The notes under the pieces were generated by a model, which did not search any database, had not been told where the DNA came from, and was given only the letters and a program-made list of their open reading frames with translations. 26,556 nt of DNA, from NCBI GenBank assembly GCA_031278295.1, contig JAITKQ010000028.1:1-26556 (forward strand), given 5' to 3'. The stretch's first letter is position 1. Each line of letters opens with the position of its first letter. The stretch comes from Spirochaetaceae bacterium (GTDB lineage Bacteria; Spirochaetota; Spirochaetia; Treponematales; Breznakiellaceae). Position numbers and translations under genes: made by a program. Positions 17,959-24,288 of this stretch are shown here, one piece after another.

Positions 17959-18322
17959 GCTTTAAGCGGCCGGTTTCACCCGCCGGTGAACCCTCTTCAG
18001 GCTGCCGAAAATCAACGGAAGGCTGCATAATGGACCAAGCGGCGCGTTTCATCTCCTTGCCCGGTCTAAAGGCCACTATCCCGTGCGGGCAGGACGGCGC
18101 CGGCTCGCCGGTACGCGGATTCCGCGCACTGGACCGGCCCTTGCGAAAACGCACTTCAAATGTGCCAAACCCGCGCAACTCTACCGTTCTGTTGCCAACC
18201 AAGGCCTCTTTTATCGAATCTAGGGCCGTATCCAGCGTTAGTTTAATGTCGGAACGGTTGATCCCCGATTTTTCATAAACGATATTGATGATTTCCGCTT
18301 TAGTAAATTTATACGCTGCCAT
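17951..18322 (-). CDS. HU/IHF-family DNA-binding protein
   Basis: This 123-residue protein is a small nucleoid protein that bends DNA as a dimer. It shows the whole HU/IHF pattern: an N-terminal helical dimer part (TKAEIINIVYEKSGI), VELRGFGTFEVRFRKGR, the DNA-contacting arm RNPRTGE with the intercalating Pro69, and VAFRPGKEMKRAA. HU proteins usually have about 90-100 residues; the extra 23 at the C-terminus (after SIMQ) are polar and of unknown use. ATG 18322 is preferred; GTG 18328 is also in frame. It lies 27 bases after rpsT and overlaps lnt by 8 bases. I recall an HU-lnt gene pair in T. pallidum (TP0251-TP0252), which would fit, but did not test it. HU or IHF-like cannot be told apart here. 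Confidence 0.9.
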   Translation of the reverse strand: MAAYKFTKAEIINIVYEKSGINRSDIKLTLDTALDSIKEALVGNRTVELRGFGTFEVRFRKGRSSARNPRTGEPAPSCPHGIVAFRPGKEMKRAAWSIMQPSVDFRQPEEGSPAGETGRLKHG

Positions 18323-18355
18323 CAACACACCATCCGGTAACCATAGTGGCAGTTG

Positions 18356-18631
18356 CTACTGAGCGGTCTTTATGCTGTTAAACAGCTTCTGCATACGTGA
18401 CTTTTTGCGCGAAGCCGCATTTTTCTTGATCACCCCTTTCCTAGCGGCGGTGTCAATAAGTTTTGCCATATTGCGTAAAGCCGCCCCGGCACCTTCACCG
18501 TCCTTTTTATGCGCCAGCGCCAGAAATTTCCTGACGCTGGTCTTGACGGCGCTCTTTGCCGCCTTGTTCCTAAGCCGTCTTTCTTCACCCTGACGCCGCC
18601 GTTTTTCCGCCGAACTGCAATTTTTTGCCAA
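18356..18631 (-). CDS. rpsT: 30S ribosomal protein S20
   Basis: This 91-residue, very basic protein matches S20: AEKRRRQGEERRLRNKAAKSAVKTSVRKFLAL, AAKLIDTAARKGVIKKNAASRKKSRM, ending in a short C-terminal helix. S20 binds 16S rRNA early in assembly of the small subunit. The length is normal. Translation starts at TTG (18629-18631), supported by GGAGG about 8 bases upstream. In some bacteria S20 is autoregulated and often has a non-ATG start. It lies 15 bases after the small zinc-ribbon gene and 33 bases before the HU gene, in the same transcript. Confidence 0.95.
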   Translation of the reverse strand: MAKNCSSAEKRRRQGEERRLRNKAAKSAVKTSVRKFLALAHKKDGEGAGAALRNMAKLIDTAARKGVIKKNAASRKKSRMQKLFNSIKTAQ

Positions 18632-18646
18632 AATACGCCTCCACTC

Positions 18647-18814
18647 CTACTTAAAATCCGAAGGCCGCCGTTCCGACCTCTTGCATTTTTCGCATTCCGC
18701 GATGGTCTTTACCTTTCCGCTCTCAAACAGCGTCTTCATTTTTATCTCGCCCCCGCAGGAACAGAAGAATTTTTGAGTACTGCTCGACGTGCGGGCATTT
18801 TTATTTACCGCCAT
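18647..18814 (-). CDS. Small zinc-ribbon protein, 55 residues
   Basis: This short gene has a clear ATG, a ribosome site AAGGAG 6-7 bases upstream, and a promoter at 18900-18872. The protein is MAVNKNARTSS..., with a CSCGGEIKMK knuckle (C18, C20) and a CEKCKR knuckle (C41, C44). These four cysteines suit one zinc, in a ribbon-like fold. It is basic and ends in RRPSDFK. I do not recognise a named family. Being the first gene of a transcript with rpsT and HU suggests a role in translation or nucleic-acid binding, which is inference. Confidence 0.75.
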   Translation of the reverse strand: MAVNKNARTSSSTQKFFCSCGGEIKMKTLFESGKVKTIAECEKCKRSERRPSDFK

Positions 18815-18871
18815 TATAAACTCCTTGCAGGCTGATTTTGTCCCTTCAAATTTTATCTTGGGAACACTACC

Positions 18872-18900
18872 ATATTACCGCACTCCCGGTTAAATATCAA
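18872..18900 (-). promoter_or_regulatory. Promoter of the zinc ribbon-rpsT-HU-lnt operon
   Basis: On the minus strand TTGATA (18900-18895) and TAATAT (18877-18872) are separated by exactly 17 bases. The ATG of the zinc-ribbon gene follows after about 57 bases. Both boxes match 5 of 6 consensus bases. No other minus-strand promoter is evident before lnt, so the four genes are probably co-transcribed. Confidence 0.7.
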
Positions 18901-18984
18901 GAGAGCGCGAATTGCGCGGAAGTCGCGTTGCTTTCGGTTATTTTTTGAACCGGGACATTTCGGCGATCACCGGGGTAGCGCCGG

Positions 18985-19148
18985 CTACAGGCGGTGGCGG
19001 GCCACGATCACGACGCCGTGATCCATCAGGCTTACATTCACCGTATAGGAGGGCCCGGGCGGTCGGGCGCACCCTGATCGCAGCCTGAAAACACAGCCGC
19101 CGCGAGCAAAACCGCGCTAACGAAACCAGTGTGAATAGCCTTTTTCAT
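18985..19148 (-). pseudogene. Frameshifted small lipoprotein gene
   Basis: A strong ribosome site (GGAGGAG) precedes an ATG at 19148. The frame encodes MKKAIHTGFVSAVLLAAAV then FSGC, a textbook lipoprotein signal with the acylated cysteine at 23. It then reads DQGAPDRPGPPIR and stops at 19038. Shifting frame within the G/C run around 19050 continues as SYTVNVSLMDHGVVIVARH to a stop at 18985. The original gene was therefore probably a small lipoprotein that has lost its frame and perhaps its 3' part. A genuine 36-residue lipopeptide cannot be excluded. Confidence 0.55.
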
Positions 19149-19254
19149 TTTTCTCCTCCAAAGCTGAATCACAAGCCTTCCCCCTTACAGGAAGCGCGTT
19201 GGCGGCTCGGCAGCCTCATACAGGGGGTGCGTTGCAAGGGCGGTGCGGTTGCCG

Positions 19255-19494
19255 CTATAACTTTGCTATATCCTCGGCGGAAAGTCCGGTCCACACGGCT
19301 ATTTGAGAGGCCGGAATCCCGCTCCCCTTTAGGTTCCGGGCAATTTCCCGTTTTGCCTGTACTACCTTGCTCCGGGTGTCAACTTCGTACTTGTACTCGC
19401 TCATTAGCCGCGCACGTTCCACCTCGTCCTTGCTTATCGTTATCAACATGGACTGGACCGGATTCGTATGCATTCGGTACTCTTGTAATTCCAC
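19255..19494 (-). pseudogene. C-terminal remnant of an Rpn-family nuclease/transposase
   Basis: The 79-residue frame contains ISKDEVERARLMSEYKYEVD, then QAKREIARNLKGSGIP and QIAVWTGLSAEDIAKL. This is the typical end of Rpn-type (PD-(D/E)XK, recombination-promoting nuclease) proteins, which are very numerous in termite-gut treponemes. Those proteins have about 250-300 residues; the catalytic N-terminal part is missing here. The GTG at its left end directly follows a stop codon, so it is a fragment and not an intact start. It abuts the promoter of the phospholipase-B-like gene, suggesting that the rearrangement that brought that gene cut it off. Confidence 0.7.
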
Positions 19495-19511
19495 TCAATC
19501 AAGTATACAAT
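19483..19511 (+). promoter_or_regulatory. Promoter of the phospholipase-B-like gene
   Basis: TTGTAA (19483-19488) and TACAAT (19506-19511) are spaced by 17 bases. They lie 40 bases upstream of the ATG at 19551. A small inverted repeat (CCTAT-tagct-ATAGG) sits between the -10 box and the AAGGAG ribosome site. Confidence 0.6.
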
Positions 19512-19550
19512 AAAACCGCCTATTAGCTATAGGTAAGGAGTGATGCGGTT

Positions 19551-21011
19551 ATGGCATTTGATTCACAAAAGCGCACGGAGCGCGCAAAAAACGGCGGAAG
19601 CTGCGGGTACAAAAACGGATGGTATGTAATGGATTTGAAGGGTTCCAACGCTCAAATCGGCTACGACCATGGGGTAATGCTTGCGGAGGAAATCCGCGAC
19701 TATATTGAGGAGGTCCACAAATACGTCTGGGTATGCATGGGGATTGACTACCAGTATGCCCGTGAGGATGTCAAACGGCTATCGGACGGCAAAATCTCCG
19801 CCGAGATGGTCGAGGAAATGAACGCCATCGCGACAGGCGTCAACAACATTCTCCAGACGAGCTATGACATTTGGGACCTCGTACTGATCAACTGGATGGA
19901 GGGATGGTCAGGCTATGCGTTTGACGCAGCCCTTGCGTATCAACACTATTCGCAGCTTGTCGAGAACGGCTCGGCGCATTTGACTCCGCCTGTCAGGGCG
20001 CACCGCGATCATTGCTCGGCATTCGTTGCCACAGGCCGGTACACGACCGACGGCAAACCGGTAATGTATCACAACTCGTTTAACGTGTTTGAGACAAGCG
20101 GCTATGCCAATGTCATCGCGACAATCACTCCCGAAAAGGGGCACCGCTTTACCATGCAAACGCAGATCGGATATGTTCATTCTATGGCGGATTTCTACAT
20201 CGTGGAGACCGGCAAGGGGCCGCAAGACCGCGTGGCAATTACGGAAACGACAATCGGCGGGTTCAACCGCTACAACAAGGACGGCATTCCGGAATTTGAC
20301 CGCATCCGTCGCGCCGTTCAGCATTTCACGTCAATCAACGACGAGGGGGATGCCGCTTCATTCGTCAGTATTATGCGTACCGGCGAGAGCGGCGACTACG
20401 CCAACACCTGGTTGATTGCGGATTACCGCGACAACTCAATCTGGGAGTTTGAAGAAGGGCTGGAATTCTACAATGTTACTCACAAGCCGTCAAACGACGA
20501 AAAGCCCTATTTCTTCGGCGCTAACTATCCTAAACATCCGCAAATCAGAAATCTTGAATGTTCCAATGACGGCGGCGATGACATTCGCCGGCACCAGGGC
20601 GCAAGACGTGTGCGGCTCCCGCATCTGGTGGAGGAGTACGGCAACAAAGGCGATATCAATCTTAAAACCGGCGAAGCTATCATTGCCGACCATTATGACG
20701 TTTACGATGAGTCCGAGACCGACGGCAACAGCCGCACTGTCTGCTCGCACTACAATCTTGACAAACGGGAGTACATGTCCGACCCGTCGCGCCCAAAACC
20801 GTATCAGCCCCGCGGCGCGATTGACGGAATGGGCGTTGACTCGAACCTCGCCGCTGATTTGCGGCTCAATGCCCGTTGGGGCAGCAGTTGCGGCGCCGCG
20901 TGGTTTGCGGGTGAGTTCCTAGAGAAGCATCCGCAGTTCGACCATCTGCGCCCGTTCCTGCACGACCGCCCCTCCCAGCCGTGGACGGTGCTGCCGGAAG
21001 TTAAGAAGTAG
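19551..21011 (+). CDS. Phospholipase B-like / C45-type Ntn hydrolase
   Basis: This 486-residue protein resembles the phospholipase-B-like (PLBD) and acyl-transferase C45 families, N-terminal-nucleophile hydrolases that cleave amide or ester bonds of lipids or peptides. Visible features are HRDHCSAFVATG with the likely nucleophile C155, PVMYHNSFN (H174-N175, in the place of the family HDTW), and GYVHSMADFYIVETG followed by ITETTIGGFN. NTWLIADY and a PRGAIDGMGVDSNLA segment follow near the end. Maturation by self-cleavage before C155, leaving a 154-residue N-terminal piece, is inferred from the family. No signal peptide is seen, whereas many relatives are secreted or lysosomal, so a cytoplasmic enzyme is likely. 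It has its own promoter and an AAGGAG site 10 bases before the ATG. It stands alone between gene relics and a repeat array, as expected of an acquired gene. Confidence 0.7.
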   Translation: MAFDSQKRTERAKNGGSCGYKNGWYVMDLKGSNAQIGYDHGVMLAEEIRDYIEEVHKYVWVCMGIDYQYAREDVKRLSDGKISAEMVEEMNAIATGVNNILQTSYDIWDLVLINWMEGWSGYAFDAALAYQHYSQLVENGSAHLTPPVRAHRDHCSAFVATGRYTTDGKPVMYHNSFNVFETSGYANVIATITPEKGHRFTMQTQIGYVHSMADFYIVETGKGPQDRVAITETTIGGFNRYNKDGIPEFDRIRRAVQHFTSINDEGDAASFVSIMRTGESGDYANTWLIADYRDNSIWEFEEGLEFYNVTHKPSNDEKPYFFGANYPKHPQIRNLECSNDGGDDIRRHQGARRVRLPHLVEEYGNKGDINLKTGEAIIADHYDVYDESETDGNSRTVCSHYNLDKREYMSDPSRPKPYQPRGAIDGMGVDSNLAADLRLNARWGSSCGAAWFAGEFLEKHPQFDHLRPFLHDRPSQPWTVLPEVKK

Positions 21012-21053
21012 CGCATATTAAGGTTCGCAAGTGAAACAATAATCTTCCACTTT

Positions 21054-21092
21054 ATGGTGACGGCATTCGTTCAAAAAAGTGCCCGTCACCAT
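21054..21092 (+). terminator. Hairpin after the phospholipase-B-like gene
   Basis: ATGGTGACGG (21054-21063) pairs perfectly with CCGTCACCAT (21083-21092) across a 19-base loop, 43 bases after the stop codon. There is no T run, so termination is only suggested by its place. A (CCG)n run follows directly. Confidence 0.4.
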
Positions 21093-21186
21093 GCCGCCGC
21101 CGCCGCCGGGTACTTGACTATGTGGCACCTAATGTGTTTAACTGTGGACAAGCCGCTTAACACTGTCTACCCAACGGGGTAAAGTC

Positions 21187-22474
21187 CACAGCCTCCTCCG
21201 CACAAGGGACGGCCCCCTCCGCACGGGGGACAGCCCCCTCCACACCGGGGACAGCCCCCTCCGCACGGGGGACAGCCCCCTTCACACGGGGGACAGCCCC
21301 CTCCACACCGGGGACAGCCCCCCCTCCGCGCGGGACAGTCCTCACACGAGGGATAGCCCCCTCCGCACAAGGGACAGCCTCCCCGTACAAGGGACAGCCC
21401 CCTCCGTACAAGGGACAGCCCCCTCCAACGGGGGACAGCCCTCTTCACACGGGGGACAGCCCTCTCCGCACGGGGAACAGCCCCCTTCACACGGGGGATA
21501 GCCCCCTCCACACGGGGGACAGCCCCCTCCGCATGGGGGACAGTCCCCTCCACACCGGAGACAGCCCCCCCTCCGCGCGGGACAGTCCTCACACGAGGGA
21601 CAGCCTCCTCCGCACGAGGGACAGCCCCCTCCGGCAAAGGGACAGCCCCCTTCACACGGGGGACAGCCCCCGCCATTTGGGGACAGCCCCCCGCCATTTG
21701 GGGACAGCCCCCCTTCACACGAGGGACAGCCCCCTCCAACAGGGGGACAGCCCCCTCCAACAGGGGACAGCCTCCTCCAACAGGGGGGACAGCCTCCTCC
21801 GCACGAGGGACAGCCCCCCGCCATTTGGGGACAGCCCCCTCCGACAGAGGGACAGCCCCCTTCACACGGGGGACAGCCACCCCCGCACGAGGGACAGGCC
21901 TCACGCGGGGGACAGCCCCCTCCAACAGAGGGACAGCCCCCTCCGCACGGGGGACAGCCCCCTCCGCATGAGGGACAGCCCCCTCCGCACGGGGGACAGC
22001 CCCCTCCGCACCGGGGACAGCCCCCTTCACACGGGGGACAGCCCCCTCCACACCGGGGACAGCCCCCCCTCCGCGCGGGACAGTCCTCACACGAGGGACA
22101 GCCCCCTCCGCACAAGGGACAGCCCCCTTCACACGGGGGACAGCCTCCTCCGCACGAGGGACAGCCCCCTCCACACCGGGGACAGCCCCCTCCGCACGGG
22201 GGACAGCCCCCTTCACACGGGGGACAGCCCCCTCCAACAGAGGGACAGCCCCCTTCACACGAGGGACAGCCCCCCGCCATTTGGGGACAGCCTCCTCCGC
22301 ACAAGGGACAGCCTCCTCCGCACGGGGGACAGCCCCCTCCATCACAGAGCCAGCCTCCTCCGCACGAGGGACAGCCCCCTCCGCACAAGGGACGGCCCCC
22401 TCCATCACAGAGCCAGCCTCCTCCGCACAGGGGACAGCCTCCTTCACACGGGGGACAGCCCCCTCCACACAGGA
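21187..22474. repeat. Tandem array of about 60 units of 21 bp
   Basis: The unit is a nearly constant core GGGGACAGCCCCC followed by about 8 variable bases. The core can fold back on itself (GGGG-acag-CCCC). The variable part takes a limited set of forms: TCCGCACG, TTCACACG, TCCACACC, TCCAACAG, TCCGTACA, and the distinct CGCCATTTG (four copies). Units of 19 or 20 bases occur inside a higher-order block (core-CTCCGCGCGG-GACAGTCCTCACACGAGG) that is present three times, near 21310, 21560 and 22060. The period equals two helical turns and seven codons, so most frames have no stop on either strand. No cas genes and no CRISPR geometry are present. No coding signal can be assigned. I do not recognise the family. 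Confidence 0.9.
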
Positions 22475-22626
22475 CACGCTGGCATAGTGCTCATACGTTT
22501 CCGGCGTACACCGGAAAGTACACCGAAAGTAGGAAGCCCGCAGTAAGTCTCCCCTTCGTTTAACCCCGCAAAATTCCCTGAAAACGCCTTCTGGTTTTTT
22601 TTTTTGATACTGATTACACTAAGCGA
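22475..22626 (+). promoter_or_regulatory. Upstream region of the symporter with an 11-T tract
   Basis: This gap holds a small palindrome (TTTCCGG-cgtaca-CCGGAAA) near 22499-22518 and a run of 11 Ts at 22595-22605, 21 bases before the symporter ATG. No Shine-Dalgarno sequence and no clear -35/-10 pair were found. A homopolymer run this close to a start can vary in length between cells. Confidence 0.4.
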
Positions 22627-24099
22627 ATGACTTTTCACATAGTGCTTTTGGTAGTATTCTTTGCCCTGCTTACCGGTATAGGGGTATGGGGGATGACGCG
22701 CACAAAGACGCTTGGCGATTTTTTCCTGGGCGGGCGCAGGATGGGCCCCTGGGTGTCGGCCTTTGCCTACGGCACATCGTACTTTTCCGCCGTCATCTTT
22801 ATAGGTTTCGCCGGAACGCAGGGGTGGCTGTTTGGGCTAAACAGCCTGTGGATAGCGGCGGGAAACGCTTTTATCGGCTCCATGCTCGCATGGCTTCTGC
22901 TTGCCAAACGTACGCGGCGGCAGACGCAGAATCTTGACGCCATGACGATGCCAGGGTATCTACAGGAACGTTACGGCGCTAAACACCTCAAACCGGTGGC
23001 CGCAGTTATCGTATTCCTGTTCCTGCTCCCGTACTCGGCTTCTATATTCAAGGGACTCGGACACCTGTTCGAGGCCGTATTCCACATACCTTACGATACC
23101 GCCCTGCTCCTGATGATAGCGTTTACGGGCGTCTACCTGATACTGGGCGGGTACTTTGCCGTTGTTGTAATAGACTTTATCCAGGGTTTGCTGATGATAG
23201 CCGGCGCGTTCGCAATGGTTTCCATCATCGTTTCGGAAGGCGGCGGACTTGGCGCTTTCCTGGGCGGCATCGCTGAAAATTACAGGGAACACATCCCGCC
23301 GCTTGCCCGGCCCGGCTTCCTCACCGTCGCGTCACTGGTGTTTATGACCAGTTTCGGCACCTGGGGACTGCCGCAGATGACGCAAAAATTCTACGCGATA
23401 AGGAATGAAAAAGTTATTCCCAAGGCTGTGATCGCCACAACGATTTTTGCCGCGATCATAGGCTTTTCCGCCTACATGGTCGGCAGTTCGGCGCATGTCT
23501 TTTTTACGCCCGAAACCGTGCCGCGCGCGGCGGACGGACGCATCCTGTACGATCTGATAGTACCGGCCTTGCTGACGGAGCATCTGCCGGAAACCCTGAT
23601 GGCGCTGATTCTGCTGTTCGTGCTGTCCGCCTCTATGTCCACGCTGTCATCCCTCGTAATGATTTCGTCATCGTCCGTCGCAATCGATCTTTACCCGGTA
23701 AAAAGCGATCCCGACACCGGAAAAGACCGATCAACCGCGATGATGCGTTTCCTTTCCCTGATATTCATAATCGTTTCGTACTTCATATCGCGTTTTCAGA
23801 TCAGCATAATCGTGTACCTGATGTCGCTCAGCTGGGGCGCGGTTTCCGGTTCATTCGCCGCACCGTACATATACGGCCTGTACTGGAAGAGGACAAGCAA
23901 GGCGGCGGCTTACTCAGGGCTTTTAAGCGGCCTGGCAATAGAAATCGCGCTCTTTTTCATACTGGGCCCGGCCAACTCGCCGCTTAGCGCTTCGATAGCG
24001 ATCATTGCCCCGTTCATCATAGTCCCGATCGTGTCGGTCTTCACCAAAGCGCCCGAAAAACAGCTTATAGACAGGGCTTTTGCCGTGCCGTCCGCGTAA
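22627..24099 (+). CDS. Sodium:solute symporter (SSS family)
   Basis: This 490-residue inner-membrane carrier should couple import of an organic solute to the sodium gradient. It has about 13 hydrophobic segments. Family marks are LGDFFLGGRRMGPWVSAFAYGTSYFSAV near the N-terminus, VYLILGGYFAVVVIDFIQGLLM, and LSASMSTLSSL (S334-T339), which contributes to the second sodium site in this family. The N-terminal part and the SSS signature suggest a PutP/PanF-like relative, but the substrate (amino acid, sugar or vitamin) cannot be read. Length is normal. The ATG at 22627 has no visible ribosome site. The gene lies immediately after the 21-bp repeat array and ends in a strong terminator cluster. Confidence 0.9.
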   Translation: MTFHIVLLVVFFALLTGIGVWGMTRTKTLGDFFLGGRRMGPWVSAFAYGTSYFSAVIFIGFAGTQGWLFGLNSLWIAAGNAFIGSMLAWLLLAKRTRRQTQNLDAMTMPGYLQERYGAKHLKPVAAVIVFLFLLPYSASIFKGLGHLFEAVFHIPYDTALLLMIAFTGVYLILGGYFAVVVIDFIQGLLMIAGAFAMVSIIVSEGGGLGAFLGGIAENYREHIPPLARPGFLTVASLVFMTSFGTWGLPQMTQKFYAIRNEKVIPKAVIATTIFAAIIGFSAYMVGSSAHVFFTPETVPRAADGRILYDLIVPALLTEHLPETLMALILLFVLSASMSTLSSLVMISSSSVAIDLYPVKSDPDTGKDRSTAMMRFLSLIFIIVSYFISRFQISIIVYLMSLSWGAVSGSFAAPYIYGLYWKRTSKAAAYSGLLSGLAIEIALFFILGPANSPLSASIAIIAPFIIVPIVSVFTKAPEKQLIDRAFAVPSA

Positions 24100-24110
24100 T
24101 CCGCCGCCCG

Positions 24111-24179
24111 GGAGTTTGCCGTTCGCGCGTAAAATTCCCAAAAATCGCCGATTAGGCGATTTTTTACCAGGCAAACTCC
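24111..24179 (+). terminator. Nested terminator after the symporter
   Basis: An inner hairpin AAAAATCGCC-gatta-GGCGATTTTT (24140-24164, 10-bp stem, then T) is a good intrinsic terminator on both strands. It sits within an outer perfect pair, GGAGTTTGCC (24111-24120) and GGCAAACTCC (24170-24179). Confidence 0.75.
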
Positions 24180-24234
24180 TGTCGAAGCAAAACTTCGCGG
24201 CAGCCGGATTAGCGCGGCTCAACGCGCGGCCTTG

Positions 24235-24270
24235 GGTTTCATGGCTTTTTCAACAAAAAGCCATGAAACC
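24235..24270. terminator. Perfect 16-bp palindrome, bidirectional terminator
   Basis: GGTTTCATGGCTTTTT and its exact reverse complement flank the loop caac. It lies between the convergent ends of the symporter and the glutamate-synthase-like gene (stop at 24289). Each strand has a run of Ts inside the stem but not after it, so its use as a terminator is likely from position but not classical in shape. A smaller hairpin (CGAAG-caaaa-CTTCG, 24183-24197) precedes it. Confidence 0.6.
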
Positions 24271-24288
24271 TACAAGAACAACAGGCTG

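Noticed and set aside
21187..22474. CRISPR array
   Set aside because: Units are 21 bp with only about 8 variable bases taken from a small recurring set. There are no 30-base unique spacers, no cas genes and no typical leader.
22444..22638. 64-residue minus-strand frame running into the array
   Set aside because: It is antisense to the symporter leader, crosses the 11-T tract as a lysine run and has no ribosome site.
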